Below are positions 18,973 to 29,228 of a stretch of 64,000 nt of DNA, piece by piece (position 1 is the stretch's first letter; each line of letters begins with the position of its first letter). Position numbers and translations under genes: made by a program. The notes beneath the pieces were generated by a model that was not told where the DNA came from, searched no databases, and saw only the letters and a list, made by a program, of their open reading frames with translations. The stretch comes from Sulfurospirillum multivorans DSM 12446 (GTDB lineage Bacteria > Campylobacterota > Campylobacteria > Campylobacterales > Sulfurospirillaceae): contig NZ_CP007201.1 in assembly GCF_000568815.1 (NCBI RefSeq), forward strand, positions 2,365,654-2,429,653, given 5' to 3'.

Positions 18973-20307
18973 TTATCTCTTAGAAATAATGAAATCACAA
19001 ATTTTCTGAATCATATACGCTATAGCATCATCGCCCATTCCAGGGTAAAGTCCAATCCAAAAACTATCATTCATAATCTTGTCTGTATTTGGAAGTAACC
19101 CTACAGTTCTATAGTCTTTATCTTTTTCAAGTGACTCAAATAGGGGATGTCGTAGCATATTACCAGCAAACAGATTGCGCGTTTGAATATTGTTGTTTTC
19201 AAGGTATTCGACGAGATCATTACGAGAAAACTTCACACCTTCCTTCAGTGTCATTATAAAACCAAACCAGCTTGGATCACTCAGTGGTTGCGTCTCAACA
19301 AAGGTTAATTCTTGAACATCTTTGAGTCCATTGTAAAGCTTTTTAAAATTCTCTTTCCTTTTTTCGACGAAACTAGGGAATTTCTCCAGTTGCGCACATC
19401 CAACGGCTGCTTGCATGTCTGAAACTTTGAGATTAAAGCCAAAATGGCTATAGACGTATTTATGGTCATACCCTTGAGGTAAACTTCCAAACTGCTGGAT
19501 AAAACGACACCCGCACGTATTATCTACCCCACTCTCACACCAACAATCTCTTCCCCAATCACGCATAGAAAGCATAATCTTTTTAAGAAGCGGATTATCC
19601 GTATATGTTGCGCCACCTTCACCCATCGTCATATGATGCGGTGGGTAAAAACTACTCGTTCCAATATCTCCCCATGTGCCGGTGAGTTTACCATCATACA
19701 TAGAACCAAGGGCATCACAATTATCTTCAATGAGCCAAAGATTGTGTTTATCACAAAAGGCTTTGACAGCCTTGATGTCAAAAGGATTTCCTAACGTATG
19801 CGCTATCATCACTGCTTTTGTTTTTGGGCTCAGTGCTTGTTCTAACTGTGTAGCATCAATATTAAAGTGTGTGAGTTCCATATCTACAAAAACAGGCACT
19901 GCACCATATTGGACAATAGGAGCTACAGTGGTTGGAAAACCCGCAGCTACGGTGATGATTTCATCGCCACGTTTGACTTGTCTCTCTTTGAGCAAGGGTG
20001 ATGTCAGTGCATAAAAAGCCAACAAATTGGCAGAACTGCCACTATTGACTAAGAACGCCCATCTTACATGTAAAAACTTTGCTAACTCTTTTTCAAACTT
20101 TTTCGAATAATCCCCATACGTTAACCAAAAATCAAGGGAACTATCAACCAGATTGACCATCTCTTTTTCATCAAAGACACGTCCTGCATAATTAACGCGA
20201 CTCTCTCCTGCAACAAAGGGTTTATTTTGGCTTTTTTTATGAACAAGTTCATAATACTCTTTAGTTTTTTCTAAAATTTCTTGTTTGAGTTGCTGTTCTT
20301 TTGTCAT
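18973..20307 (-). CDS. rfbH: CDP-4-keto-6-deoxy-D-glucose 3-dehydrase (E1)
   Basis: The PMP-dependent iron-sulfur enzyme removes the C3 hydroxyl of CDP-4-keto-6-deoxyglucose on the way to 3,6-dideoxyhexoses. It is a DegT/StrS-fold protein in which the usual catalytic Lys is replaced by His: SSFYPPHHMTMGEGG, His at 224/225. The [2Fe-2S] cysteines show the typical C-x-C-x7-C-x-C spacing (C255, C257, C265, C267). These two traits separate RfbH/DdhC from sugar aminotransferases. It lies with rfbF, rfbG and an rfbJ-like gene, but the electron donor E3 (RfbI/DdhD) is not in the window. The length of 444 residues is normal. Confidence 0.95.
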   Translation of the reverse strand: MTKEQQLKQEILEKTKEYYELVHKKSQNKPFVAGESRVNYAGRVFDEKEMVNLVDSSLDFWLTYGDYSKKFEKELAKFLHVRWAFLVNSGSSANLLAFYALTSPLLKERQVKRGDEIITVAAGFPTTVAPIVQYGAVPVFVDMELTHFNIDATQLEQALSPKTKAVMIAHTLGNPFDIKAVKAFCDKHNLWLIEDNCDALGSMYDGKLTGTWGDIGTSSFYPPHHMTMGEGGATYTDNPLLKKIMLSMRDWGRDCWCESGVDNTCGCRFIQQFGSLPQGYDHKYVYSHFGFNLKVSDMQAAVGCAQLEKFPSFVEKRKENFKKLYNGLKDVQELTFVETQPLSDPSWFGFIMTLKEGVKFSRNDLVEYLENNNIQTRNLFAGNMLRHPLFESLEKDKDYRTVGLLPNTDKIMNDSFWIGLYPGMGDDAIAYMIQKICDFIISKR

Positions 20308-21176
20308 TCTATATCCTGTAAAATTCTTTTTATTCCATCTTCAATTACAACTTTTGGTTGCCAACCTAATTGTTCGAGCTTTGAAATATTTGCTTGCATC
20401 ATCATATTTTCATTTTCACGATAAGGGATAGCTCCAAAATTTAGTTTTGTAGAAATATCTTTTTTTCTTTTGAACTCTCTTACAATTTGATTTACAAACT
20501 GTCTTACTTCAATACTCTCTCCTGTTCCTAACTCAAATTCTTCAAAACTTGAAAAACAATTCATATTTTTTAGAATTATTTCATATGCATTAACGATATC
20601 AGAGATATAAATAAAATCTCGTTTTTGAGTACCTGAAGTTAAATCTATTTTCTCTACATTTTGTTTTAGTTGATGAATAAACCAATAGATAAATTTATTT
20701 TCATCATCTTTTACTCCATACATATGTTCTATCTTCACATTAATCATCTTAGTATCTGAACTTGATAAAAATTTCATCCAATCAACCAATTGGTTTTTTG
20801 AAAGTGCATACATCGTAATATTTTTATCAAGCAACGTATCAGTATTGATAAAGGCTTTAACTTTTACATGTAAAGATTCTTCTAGTAACTTTAATCCAAA
20901 TAATAAATTTGTTTCTACAATTAAAGAGGGTTTTGTATCTTTTCTTCCATAATTTGTAACCGTATTAATCACAACATCAATAATATGGTTTTGAAAAATT
21001 TCTGACAAATCTATTTTATCACTATCATAGCAATGGATTTTGTCCAAATAATCTTTTATTCTAAAAGTATCTGAAGTTGATCTTTTTAAGGCAACAACCG
21101 TATATCCTTTTTCAATAAAAAACTTTAAAAGGTGACTTCCTAGAAACCCTGTTGAACCACTTAATAAAACCGTCAT
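20304..21176 (-). CDS. CDP-dideoxyhexose synthase-like SDR (abequose/paratose synthase family)
   Basis: This is an SDR of 290 residues with LLSGSTGFLGSHLLKFF and catalytic YALSK. Its place directly between rfbG and rfbH, and the short RfbJ-like architecture, suggest the final 4-keto reduction that yields CDP-abequose or CDP-paratose. Which stereoisomer is formed cannot be read from the sequence. The coding sequence is AT-rich like the flippase. It overlaps the rfbH start by 4 bp, and only 3 bp separate it from the rfbG stop. TTTACATGTAAA occurs at 20863-20874 (SLHVKVK). Confidence 0.78.
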   Translation of the reverse strand: MTVLLSGSTGFLGSHLLKFFIEKGYTVVALKRSTSDTFRIKDYLDKIHCYDSDKIDLSEIFQNHIIDVVINTVTNYGRKDTKPSLIVETNLLFGLKLLEESLHVKVKAFINTDTLLDKNITMYALSKNQLVDWMKFLSSSDTKMINVKIEHMYGVKDDENKFIYWFIHQLKQNVEKIDLTSGTQKRDFIYISDIVNAYEIILKNMNCFSSFEEFELGTGESIEVRQFVNQIVREFKRKKDISTKLNFGAIPYRENENMMMQANISKLEQLGWQPKVVIEDGIKRILQDIE

Positions 21177-21179
21177 AAA

Positions 21180-22274
21180 TTATATTGCCCACTCAATTTT
21201 TTTACATACAGCATCACTAATATAATGTTCTAAATCGTGTTGTGTCAAAATTATATTTTCTTCATAGAAAGATCTATACCATTTTACGGTCTTCTCAAAT
21301 GTTTTTTTGCTATCCCAAACGTCCTTCCAATGAAGCTTTATATGCGCTTTTGAACAATCTAATTTCAAAAGACTAGCCTCATGAAGCTGATTCGGTACTT
21401 GATTGATCTCATAGTCAATTTTATCCCAATGTTGTTTTACATGTAAAACAACCTCTTCAACGCAAATACTTCCTTCATCACTTGGTCCAAAGTTCCAAGC
21501 CTCTCCAAATGCTACTTTTTCTTCAAGAAGTTTTTGCCCTACTTGCAAATAGCCACTAAGAGGCTCGAGCACGTGTTGCCAGGGTCTGGTTGCTTTTGGA
21601 TTGCGAATACTCACTTTTTTACCTTGTGAAACAGAGAGCATAATATCTGTTATCAATCTATCGTGAGCCCAATCGCCTCCACCAATCACATTACCGGCTC
21701 GGCACGTTGCAAGCAGTGTCTGATGCGATTTTTTATATTCATTGATATTAAAATAAGAGTTTCGATAAGAGGTTGCTAGCAAATCGGCACACCCTTTGGA
21801 GGAACTGTAAGGATCATACCCACCCATTGGGTCATTTTCGCGATATCCCCAAACCCATTCTCTGTTTTCATACGCTTTATCACTGGTGATATTTACAATC
21901 GCTTTAAGCTGATGTTTACGACATGCTTCAAAGACTTTAAGGGTTCCTATCACATTAGTTTCATAGGTTTCTATTGGATTTACATACGAAGGTCTGACTA
22001 ACGCTTGCGCAGCAAGATGAAAAACGATATCTGGCTTGTAGGTATCAAATGTATGATCGAGCTTTTCTAAATCTCTTATATCTCCAATAACAGAGACGAT
22101 ATCCAATTTTAAAAGTTCAAGATGATTAGGAGTTGTAGGAGCAGATAGAGAATAACCTATAACATTAGCACCCATTTGTTTTAGCCAAAAAACAAGCCAC
22201 GAGCCTTTAAAGCCTGTATGTCCTGTGACTAAAACGGTTTTATTTTTATACATTCCACCAAAAAGATGTTGCAT
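21180..22274 (-). CDS. rfbG: CDP-glucose 4,6-dehydratase
   Basis: RfbG (DdhB) converts CDP-glucose to CDP-4-keto-6-deoxyglucose. Signatures are VTGHTGFKGSWLVFWL at the NAD site, TSDKAYENREWVWGYREND with the catalytic Asp-Lys pair, and YSSSK. The C-terminal RPWQHVLEPLSGYL is characteristic of this family. I set the start at ATG 22274, which overlaps the rfbF stop as TAATG and has GGAAAG 7 nt upstream; another ATG exists at 22289. With rfbF, rfbH and the rfbJ-like gene it forms a CDP-dideoxyhexose set. Confidence 0.95.
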   Translation of the reverse strand: MQHLFGGMYKNKTVLVTGHTGFKGSWLVFWLKQMGANVIGYSLSAPTTPNHLELLKLDIVSVIGDIRDLEKLDHTFDTYKPDIVFHLAAQALVRPSYVNPIETYETNVIGTLKVFEACRKHQLKAIVNITSDKAYENREWVWGYRENDPMGGYDPYSSSKGCADLLATSYRNSYFNINEYKKSHQTLLATCRAGNVIGGGDWAHDRLITDIMLSVSQGKKVSIRNPKATRPWQHVLEPLSGYLQVGQKLLEEKVAFGEAWNFGPSDEGSICVEEVVLHVKQHWDKIDYEINQVPNQLHEASLLKLDCSKAHIKLHWKDVWDSKKTFEKTVKWYRSFYEENIILTQHDLEHYISDAVCKKIEWAI

Positions 22275-23047
22275 TACCAAACTTTCCATGGTGCTTTGCC
22301 ACTATCCCAAAGCTTTTGCAATTCTTGTTTATCTCTTAATGTATCCATCGGCTTCCAAAAACCATTATGTTTGAATGTAAAAATTTCACCATCTTTGGCT
22401 AAATTTTGAAGAGGAGTTTGCTCAAAAATAGTATCATTACCCTCTGTAATATAATCAAATACTTTAGGCTCACAGACAAAAAATCCTGCATTAATCCATC
22501 CACCATCGCCTTTTGGTTTTTCAAGAAAATGGGTAACTTGGCTGTTATCTGCAATATTCAGAGCGCCAAATCTTCCATCTGGCTGTGCACTTGTCATTGT
22601 CATGGCTTTACCATGAGATTTATGAAAGGTTACAAGTTCTTCAATATTTATATCACTTACGCCATCACCATAAGTAAGCATAAAAGGCTCATTGCCAATA
22701 AAATCTTGAGCTCTTTTAACTCGTCCACCTGTCATACTTTCAAGACCTGTATCAAGAAGTGTGACTTTCCATGGCTCACTGGAATTGTTGTGTACTTGCA
22801 TAGAGCCATCAGACATATCTATCGTAACATCACTCTGGTGTAAAAAATAATTTGCGAAGAATTCTTTAATATAATAACCTTTGTAGCCAAGCAGTATTAC
22901 AAACTCATTAAAACCATAATGAGAATATATTTTCATAATATGCCATAAAATTGGTTTGCTCCCGATATCTACCATAGGTTTTGGGCGAATATCAGTCTCT
23001 TCAGAAAGTCTCGTACCAAATCCACCTGCTAATAGCAACACTTTCAT
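22274..23047 (-). CDS. rfbF: Glucose-1-phosphate cytidylyltransferase
   Basis: RfbF (DdhA) makes CDP-glucose from CTP and glucose-1-phosphate. The nucleotidyltransferase motif [14 protein letters not shown] and the following RPKPMVDIG are canonical for this family, as are [10 protein letters not shown] and [10 protein letters not shown]. The length of 257 residues is typical. It overlaps fcl upstream by 4 bp and rfbG downstream by 1 bp, so the first two steps of the CDP-sugar pathway are coupled. Confidence 0.96.
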   Translation of the reverse strand: MKVLLLAGGFGTRLSEETDIRPKPMVDIGSKPILWHIMKIYSHYGFNEFVILLGYKGYYIKEFFANYFLHQSDVTIDMSDGSMQVHNNSSEPWKVTLLDTGLESMTGGRVKRAQDFIGNEPFMLTYGDGVSDINIEELVTFHKSHGKAMTMTSAQPDGRFGALNIADNSQVTHFLEKPKGDGGWINAGFFVCEPKVFDYITEGNDTIFEQTPLQNLAKDGEIFTFKHNGFWKPMDTLRDKQELQKLWDSGKAPWKVW

Positions 23048-24012
23048 TTTTGTAGTCCTTGCGATACAAAAAGCTCATAAACTGTCTTAATCCCCTCATC
23101 CAATTCCATCTTATGGTTCCAACCCAAAGCATGTAATTTGGAAGAATCGCAGAGTTTCAACATGGTTCCATCAGGTTTTGAAGTATTGTAAATAAGCTTT
23201 CCTTCATACCCAATCACCTTTTGGACTAATTCTGCTAATTCTTGAATACTAACCTCTTTGCCTGTGCCAATATTAATATGCGTATTGCGAACCTCTTTTT
23301 TATCTTTCGCAACATCTTTAAAATCAACTTTTTCCATGATAAAAACACACGCATCTGCCATATCTTCAGAGTATAAAAACTCTCTTCTTGGTTTTCCGCT
23401 TCCCCAAATTTCAACTTCTTTGTCCACACGTTGCTTTGCTTCGTGAATTTTGCGAATAAGCGCAGGGAGAACATGGGATGTTTGAAGATCAAAATTATCA
23501 TTAGGTCCATACAGGTTGGTTGGCATGACAGAGATAAAGTTAGTGCCATATTGAAGATTATAACTCTCGCACATTTTGATACCTGCAATTTTGGCTATGG
23601 CATAAGGCTCATTGGTATATTCAAGCTCATTCGTAAGTAAAGATTCTTCATTCATTGGCTGTGGTGTATTTTTAGGGTAAATGCAGGTTGAGCCTAAAAA
23701 GAGCAATTTTTTTACACCTTGTACATAGCTTTGATGAATGACATTATTTTGAATCTGTAAATTCTCATAGATAAAATCCGCTCTATAGGTATTGTTTGCG
23801 ACAATCCCCCCAACTTTGGCAGCTGCTAAAAAAACATACTCTGGTTTTTCTTGCTCAAAAAAACTTTTGACGGCTTCTTGATGGGTCAAATCAAGCTCGG
23901 CATGGGTTCGTGTAATGATGTTTGTATACCCTTTACATGTAAGGTTTTTCACAATCGCAGAACCCACAAGCCCTCGGTGCCCTGCGACATAAATTTTGCT
24001 GGTTTTATTCAT
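23044..24012 (-). CDS. fcl: GDP-L-fucose synthase
   Basis: Fcl (WcaG) epimerises and reduces GDP-4-keto-6-deoxymannose to GDP-L-fucose. It shows [25 protein letters not shown] and catalytic YAIAK, all typical. The start is set at ATG 24012, giving an 8-bp overlap with the upstream gene; a TTG at 24024 is a weaker choice. Its partner gmd lies just upstream, separated by the MNT-HEPN gene, and a GT10 fucosyltransferase-like gene lies at 39527, so fucose probably ends up in the surface glycan. Confidence 0.94.
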   Translation of the reverse strand: MNKTSKIYVAGHRGLVGSAIVKNLTCKGYTNIITRTHAELDLTHQEAVKSFFEQEKPEYVFLAAAKVGGIVANNTYRADFIYENLQIQNNVIHQSYVQGVKKLLFLGSTCIYPKNTPQPMNEESLLTNELEYTNEPYAIAKIAGIKMCESYNLQYGTNFISVMPTNLYGPNDNFDLQTSHVLPALIRKIHEAKQRVDKEVEIWGSGKPRREFLYSEDMADACVFIMEKVDFKDVAKDKKEVRNTHINIGTGKEVSIQELAELVQKVIGYEGKLIYNTSKPDGTMLKLCDSSKLHALGWNHKMELDEGIKTVYELFVSQGLQK

Positions 24013-24475
24013 GAGGCATCTCAACTTTATAGTTATTTTTCAAATTTTCAAAAATATGTTTTAGCGTATCGAACTGTGCGAAGATATCATTAATCGCTTG
24101 ACTCATCGCTTCAGGCTCATCATCATATTGATGGGCAATATTATTTCTAACTTTTCTTAAAAGTATCCAATCTTCAGCACTGGTAAGAATTTCTCTTTTT
24201 TCTAGTTCATGCAAGAAATCTAAAAAACTTAACTTTTGAAAATCAGGATTGTAATTTTGCAAAATTAGTTTGAAGATTTTATCGCCTATCGTATCTTGTA
24301 GCTTTGAAAATCTAAATAAAAATTGATCGATATTTTTCACTTCTTCATCTGTTAAATTGCTATATTGATGATGAGAAAGGGGTAATATCTCTTTCGTTAC
24401 GTCATAAGCTTTTTTCATTCTTTGTAAATGCTTTTCACATTCTTGAAAATATTTTTGAAGTTTAATTTGATCCAT
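24005..24475 (-). CDS. Possible internal translation product: HEPN domain alone
   Basis: In frame inside the fused gene, ATG 24475 (codon 97) is preceded by AAGGTGG with 8 nt spacing, one base from the ideal Shine-Dalgarno sequence. The product would be 156 residues starting [10 protein letters not shown], the size of a free-standing HepT-like protein. The Met falls exactly at the domain boundary. Whether ribosomes use it is unknown; the site may just be a relic of two once separate genes. Confidence 0.4.
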   Translation of the reverse strand: MDQIKLQKYFQECEKHLQRMKKAYDVTKEILPLSHHQYSNLTDEEVKNIDQFLFRFSKLQDTIGDKIFKLILQNYNPDFQKLSFLDFLHELEKREILTSAEDWILLRKVRNNIAHQYDDEPEAMSQAINDIFAQFDTLKHIFENLKNNYKVEMPHE

Positions 24476-24763
24476 ATTTAATTCCACCTTGTGCTTGTGA
24501 ATCTCTTGCTCTATGAGCCTTGTATCATCTCTTTGAAACACTATATCAACTTTTTGCTCGCCTATTTTTTCTTCAAGTTTGATTAAAAACACGGTTTTTT
24601 TTGAGTAGATATCTTCACTATAAGGAACATCCAAAAAAAGGTCAATATCACCACCTTTTTGTGTATCGTCTGCACGACTACCAAAAAGATATATTTTTCC
24701 CTGTCCAAATACCTCTTTAAATGTCATAACAATAGATTCGACTTCAAAAAATGATAAACGCAT
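24005..24763 (-). CDS. Fused nucleotidyltransferase-HEPN protein (MntA-HepT-like, single chain)
   Basis: Residues 1-95 form a minimal nucleotidyltransferase: [17 protein letters not shown] gives the GS motif (G28, S29), D39 and D41, and D73 in KVDIVF is the third acidic residue. Residues from about 97 are all-helical and end in RNNIAHQY (R206, H211, Y213). This is the R-x4-H-x-Y motif of HepT HEPN ribonuclease toxins, whose Tyr is AMPylated by the MntA antitoxin in known systems. Normally toxin and antitoxin are separate genes; here they are in one frame. An internal ATG at 24475, preceded by AAGGTGG, could also yield the HEPN part alone. It is inserted between gmd and fcl. A toxin role is inferred. 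Confidence 0.8.
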   Translation of the reverse strand: MRLSFFEVESIVMTFKEVFGQGKIYLFGSRADDTQKGGDIDLFLDVPYSEDIYSKKTVFLIKLEEKIGEQKVDIVFQRDDTRLIEQEIHKHKVELNMDQIKLQKYFQECEKHLQRMKKAYDVTKEILPLSHHQYSNLTDEEVKNIDQFLFRFSKLQDTIGDKIFKLILQNYNPDFQKLSFLDFLHELEKREILTSAEDWILLRKVRNNIAHQYDDEPEAMSQAINDIFAQFDTLKHIFENLKNNYKVEMPHE

Positions 24764-24771
24764 GTTTGTCC

Positions 24772-25890
24772 TTACTCAAAATAACTCATAATTTTATAGC
24801 CACCCTCTTTGAGGTAGACATCTTTGGTCATCAGTTTAAGATCAGATTTCATCATATCATTGACCAAATCTTCAAGATTGTGCTCCCTCGTCCATCCTAA
24901 CTTTTGCTCTGCTTTACTTGGATCACCCAAAAGCAGATCAACTTCGGTTGGTCTAAAATAGCGTGGATCAACGGCTACAACCTCTTTACCGATTTCAACG
25001 TGATAGAGTGGATTTAAACACGATTTTACAACACCCATTTCATTCACACCTTCGCCTTTAAACTCAAGCTCAATGCCACAGTATCCAAACGCCATGCGTA
25101 CAAAATCACGCACCATTGTTGTTGTTCCTGTTGCAATCACCCAGTCTTCTGGCTCTGGAGCTTGAAGGATCATCCACATCATACGCACGTAATCTTTTGC
25201 ATGACCCCAATCACGTTTTGCGTTAAGATTGCCAAGGTAGAGTTTATCTTGCAATCCAAGCGCGATTTTACTCGCTGCTCGTGTGATTTTACGGGTTACA
25301 AAGGTCTCTCCACGCACAGGAGATTCGTGATTAAATAAAATGCCATTACACGCAAACATACCATACGCTTCTCTGTAATTCACCGTAATCCAATAGGCAT
25401 ACATTTTAGCCACAGCATAAGGACTTCTAGGATAAAACGGAGTCGTCTCTTTTTGAGGCGTTTCTTGCACTTTTCCGTAAAGTTCTGAGGTACTGGCTTG
25501 ATAGATTTTTGTTTTTTTCTCTAAGCCTAAAAGACGCACCGCTTCTAGGATACGAAGCGTTCCTGTACCATCCGCATTCGCAACGTATTCAGGTGTTTCA
25601 AATGAAACAGCCACATGACTCATCGCCGCAAGATTATAGATCTCATCAGGTTGTGTCTCTTGGATGATACGCGTTAAATTCATACTATCAGTCATATCGC
25701 CGTGATGCAAAATGAGATTTCTATTTTCAACATGGGGGTCTTGGTAAAGATGGTCGATTCTATCGGTATTAAAGAGTGAACTTCGTCGTTTGAGACCATG
25801 AACGATATACCCTTTTTTGAGTAAAAATTCTGCTAAATAACTTCCATCTTGTCCTGTTATACCTGTAATAAGTGCTACTTTTTGATTCAT
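24772..25890 (-). CDS. gmd: GDP-mannose 4,6-dehydratase
   Basis: Gmd makes GDP-4-keto-6-deoxymannose, the precursor of GDP-fucose and related sugars. The NADP site [15 protein letters not shown], the catalytic [17 protein letters not shown] and YAVAK, and [14 protein letters not shown] are all typical, as is the length of 372 residues. It overlaps the manC start region upstream by 4 bp. Together with manC and manB it forms a complete route from fructose-6-phosphate-derived mannose to GDP-fucose once fcl is included. Confidence 0.97.
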   Translation of the reverse strand: MNQKVALITGITGQDGSYLAEFLLKKGYIVHGLKRRSSLFNTDRIDHLYQDPHVENRNLILHHGDMTDSMNLTRIIQETQPDEIYNLAAMSHVAVSFETPEYVANADGTGTLRILEAVRLLGLEKKTKIYQASTSELYGKVQETPQKETTPFYPRSPYAVAKMYAYWITVNYREAYGMFACNGILFNHESPVRGETFVTRKITRAASKIALGLQDKLYLGNLNAKRDWGHAKDYVRMMWMILQAPEPEDWVIATGTTTMVRDFVRMAFGYCGIELEFKGEGVNEMGVVKSCLNPLYHVEIGKEVVAVDPRYFRPTEVDLLLGDPSKAEQKLGWTREHNLEDLVNDMMKSDLKLMTKDVYLKEGGYKIMSYFE

Positions 25891-27218
25891 ACATTTTCCC
25901 TTTTATAATCATCTTCTATTCTTACAATATCATCTTCGCCCGTGTAGCTTCCCACTTGCGCTTCAATCAGCACAATAGGAATTTTACCCTGATTTTCAAG
26001 GCGGTGAATCTCTCCTGCTTTAATATACGTCGATTCATTCTCTCTTACGATGTACGTCTTATCTTCCACTTGAACCGTTGCCGTTCCACTGACCACGATC
26101 CAGTGTTCATTTCGGTGGAAATGCTTTTGAAGACTCAGCCTTTTACCGGGTTTAACCATAATTTTTTTAATTTTATAACCCGGTTTATCTTCTAAAACAC
26201 TGTAGGTTCCCCAGGGTCTATGCACCGTTGCATGGGTTGTTGTCAGCTCAAGATTTTCTTTTTTGAGCCTCGTTACAATCTCTTTAACCTTTTGGGAACT
26301 CCCTTTTTGGCTAATCAACAGTGCATCTTCAGTGTCAATTACAATCAGATCATGCACATCAATGAGGCTGACATGTTTGTTGGACATAATAAAATTATTG
26401 CTCTCATCATTGTCTAATTCATGGCAAAGTGCATCGAAACTTCCCACATCGCTCCAACCGATATCACTGGGTATCACTTTCACTTTTTGGCTTTTTTCCA
26501 TCACCGCATAATCAATGCTATCTTCAGGAATCAAGAGCATATCCTCATGAAGAATACGAATCATCCCATCACTCTTAGCATGCTCATACGCTGTTTTACA
26601 TGTAAGAAAAATTTCTGGAGCATACGCTTCAAGCTCGCTCAAAAATACACCCACTTTAAAGCAGAACATGCCACTGTTCCAGTAGTAATTGCCCGCTTCA
26701 ACATACATCTCTGCCGTTTTACAATCGGGTTTTTCATGAAAAGCTTTGACATCGGTGCCACTTGCTTCAATATATCCAAACCCTGTCTCAGCAAAGGTGG
26801 GTTTGATACCAAACGTCACTAAAAAACCTTCTTTAGCTAAGATTTCAGCTTCCACAATCGCTTTTTCATACGCTACTTGGTTTTTAATCAAATGATCGCT
26901 TGGTGTTACTAAAATAATCTCTTCTTTACCTAAAGCCATGCAGGCAAGTGCAATAGCAGGAGCCGTATTGCGACCGATGGGTTCGAGTAAGTAACGATTA
27001 TTGACTTTTTTAAGCTCTTCAAGTTGATCGAGCGCTAAAAAGTATTGTTCCGTGTTAGAGACAATCAATTGCTCCCTGCAAAGAGTGCTATTGCGCTCAA
27101 TCGTTAACTGAAAAAGCGATTTATGATTGAAAAGTTTTACAAACTGTTTGGGCATCAACGTACGACTAAGAGGCCATAGTCTTGTGCCACTTCCTCCGCA
27201 AAGTATTAAGTTAATCAC
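25887..27218 (-). CDS. manC: Mannose-1-phosphate guanylyltransferase / mannose-6-phosphate isomerase
   Basis: A bifunctional type II enzyme of 443 residues. The N-terminal nucleotidyltransferase has [19 protein letters not shown], and the C-terminal cupin from about residue 335 has [18 protein letters not shown] and [16 protein letters not shown] with metal-binding histidines. It supplies GDP-mannose to gmd. It lies 11 bp from the ugd stop. TTTACATGTAAG at 26595-26606 encodes LTCKT. Confidence 0.95.
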   Translation of the reverse strand: MINLILCGGSGTRLWPLSRTLMPKQFVKLFNHKSLFQLTIERNSTLCREQLIVSNTEQYFLALDQLEELKKVNNRYLLEPIGRNTAPAIALACMALGKEEIILVTPSDHLIKNQVAYEKAIVEAEILAKEGFLVTFGIKPTFAETGFGYIEASGTDVKAFHEKPDCKTAEMYVEAGNYYWNSGMFCFKVGVFLSELEAYAPEIFLTCKTAYEHAKSDGMIRILHEDMLLIPEDSIDYAVMEKSQKVKVIPSDIGWSDVGSFDALCHELDNDESNNFIMSNKHVSLIDVHDLIVIDTEDALLISQKGSSQKVKEIVTRLKKENLELTTTHATVHRPWGTYSVLEDKPGYKIKKIMVKPGKRLSLQKHFHRNEHWIVVSGTATVQVEDKTYIVRENESTYIKAGEIHRLENQGKIPIVLIEAQVGSYTGEDDIVRIEDDYKRENV

Positions 27219-27229
27219 ATTTTTCCTTT

Positions 27230-28396
27230 TTAATCTTTACCAAATAGATCCCTCGTATACACTTTTTCTTTGACATCTTCAAGTTCAGGCATTAAACGAT
27301 TCGCCACAATGACATCGCACATTTTTTTAAACTCATCTAAGTTTTTAACCACGCGTGAATGAAAAAAGCTCTCCTCTTCCAAAACTGGTTCATACACAAC
27401 GACTTCAATTCCCTTAGCTTTAATACGTTTCATCACACCTTGAATCGAAGAGGTCCGAAAGTTATCACTTCCTGCTTTCATAATAAGACGGTAAATACCT
27501 ACAATTTGAGGGTTTTGCTTCACAACAGATTCCGCAATGAAATCTTTACGCGTACTATTGGAATCCACAATAGCGCGAATAAGATTATTAGGCACTTCAT
27601 TGTAGTTCGCTAAAAGTTGTTTAGTGTCTTTGGGCAAGCAGTATCCACCATAGCCAAAGGAAGGGTTGTTGTAAAAATTGCCAATGCGAGGGTCTAAACA
27701 AACGCCTTCGATGATCTCTTTGGTGTTCAATCCATGAATCTGCGCGTAGGAGTCAAGCTCATTAAAAAAGGCAACGCGCATGGCGAGGTAGGTGTTGGCG
27801 AAGAGTTTGATGGCTTCGGCTTCGGTTGATTCTGTAAACTCAATCGCAATATCTTTTTTTAAAGCGCCCTCTACGAGTAAGGCTGCGAATTTTTGTGCTC
27901 GTTCGCTCTTCTCTCCCACCACAATACGTGAAGGGTAAAGATTGTCATACAAGGCTTTACCTTCACGTAAAAATTCAGGAGCAAAAATAATGTTTTGAGT
28001 ATTGAAACGCTCACGTACACTTTTGGTATACCCCACAGGAATGGTTGATTTGATCACCATCGTTGCGCTCGGATTATAGGTCAAAATATCCTTAATGACA
28101 CTCTCAATCGACTTTGTATTAAAATAATTCGTCTCAGAGTCATAGTCTGTTGGTGTTGCGATGATAATAAACTCCGCATTTTCATACGCCTCTTGTTTAT
28201 CCAACGTTGCTTTAAAATGGAGTGGTTTTTCTTTCAAGTATTCTTCAATCTCTTTATCTTCAATCGGAGAGATTTTGGCATTGATCATCTCTATTTTTTC
28301 AGGAACAATATCGAGAGCGACCACTTCATGATGTTGTGCCAATAAAATACCGTTCGAAAGCCCGACATACCCTGTTCCAACAATGGCTATTTTCAT
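27230..28396 (-). CDS. ugd: UDP-glucose 6-dehydrogenase
   Basis: The enzyme oxidises UDP-glucose to UDP-glucuronate with NAD. The N-terminal Rossmann motif [11 protein letters not shown] and the catalytic Cys253 in [14 protein letters not shown] are clear. Of 388 residues, it belongs to the shorter bacterial group. A UDP-hexose dehydrogenase of another specificity (for example UDP-GlcNAc or UDP-ManNAc) cannot be fully excluded, but the overall sequence fits Ugd. It sits between the DNA ligase gene and manC. Confidence 0.92.
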   Translation of the reverse strand: MKIAIVGTGYVGLSNGILLAQHHEVVALDIVPEKIEMINAKISPIEDKEIEEYLKEKPLHFKATLDKQEAYENAEFIIIATPTDYDSETNYFNTKSIESVIKDILTYNPSATMVIKSTIPVGYTKSVRERFNTQNIIFAPEFLREGKALYDNLYPSRIVVGEKSERAQKFAALLVEGALKKDIAIEFTESTEAEAIKLFANTYLAMRVAFFNELDSYAQIHGLNTKEIIEGVCLDPRIGNFYNNPSFGYGGYCLPKDTKQLLANYNEVPNNLIRAIVDSNSTRKDFIAESVVKQNPQIVGIYRLIMKAGSDNFRTSSIQGVMKRIKAKGIEVVVYEPVLEEESFFHSRVVKNLDEFKKMCDVIVANRLMPELEDVKEKVYTRDLFGKD

Positions 28397-28409
28397 TAAA
28401 TTATCATCC

Positions 28410-29228
28410 TTATATCTCTTCTTTCATTCGCATATACACAGGAAACCGTGGCTTTCCGCCTTTAGTTAGCTCTTGAAATTTATAGGTGATCTTCGAGCCA
28501 ACGGAGGGAGGATTTTTGCGCTCAGTGTCACTGAAACCTGAGCCGATATCAAACATCACACCTTCATCGTTTTTACATGTAAGCGAACCAAAACTGTTTT
28601 TATACTTTCCCTCACCCTTATGATGCTCCACAACTTCGCATTCTGCATCTTGGAAACTTTTTACTTTCAGGCTGTTTGGGTCGCGCTTAGAAACGTACTT
28701 GCTATCAGGATGGCGAACCACAACGCCCTCACCTCCACCTTTTTCAACCTCGGCAAGGAAGCTTTTAAGTGCTTCATTATCTTTACATGTAAACTGTTTT
28801 GCAATTCTAAGATAATCCGCTTGATTGAGTTTGAGATAATACTCCAACTTCACTAAACGCTGGATCAAACCGCCATTTTCATGAGGAATATCAAAGGCGT
28901 AAAACGCGATAGTTTTCCATCCATCGTGCGGCTCTTTTTTCCTGACGATGGAGATGATATTTTCAAAATCGCCTCGTTTACTCCAAAGCTCACCATCCAC
29001 AGCAAAAGGAGGAAATCCTTCGGTAAACCAAGCAGGAGCGGCAAGTTCAATACCGCCACGGGAGATCAGTTTTTGCCCATCCCAGTAGGCTCTCACGCCA
29101 TCCATTTTCTCACTCATAAGCCACCCTGAGACATCTTGCCCATTCCACTCTTGCAACAGCAGCAGTTCAGGATTCGCGCCAAACAGCGCACTTATCAAAA
29201 CGAGCCACGAGAGAATCAATCGCTTCAT
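28410..29228 (-). CDS. Periplasmic ATP-dependent DNA ligase (Lig E type)
   Basis: A minimal ATP-dependent ligase of 272 residues with an N-terminal signal peptide ([18 protein letters not shown]). The nucleotidylation Lys is K41 in [11 protein letters not shown], and motifs [21 protein letters not shown] and SLKVKSF follow, with an OB-fold C-terminal part. There are no extra domains. Secreted Lig E enzymes occur in proteobacteria that are often naturally competent, and are thought to seal nicks in incoming or extracellular DNA. The gene abuts rfbB and stands out among sugar genes. It carries two TTTACATGTAA copies (28572, 28782). Confidence 0.92.
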   Translation of the reverse strand: MKRLILSWLVLISALFGANPELLLLQEWNGQDVSGWLMSEKMDGVRAYWDGQKLISRGGIELAAPAWFTEGFPPFAVDGELWSKRGDFENIISIVRKKEPHDGWKTIAFYAFDIPHENGGLIQRLVKLEYYLKLNQADYLRIAKQFTCKDNEALKSFLAEVEKGGGEGVVVRHPDSKYVSKRDPNSLKVKSFQDAECEVVEHHKGEGKYKNSFGSLTCKNDEGVMFDIGSGFSDTERKNPPSVGSKITYKFQELTKGGKPRFPVYMRMKEEI

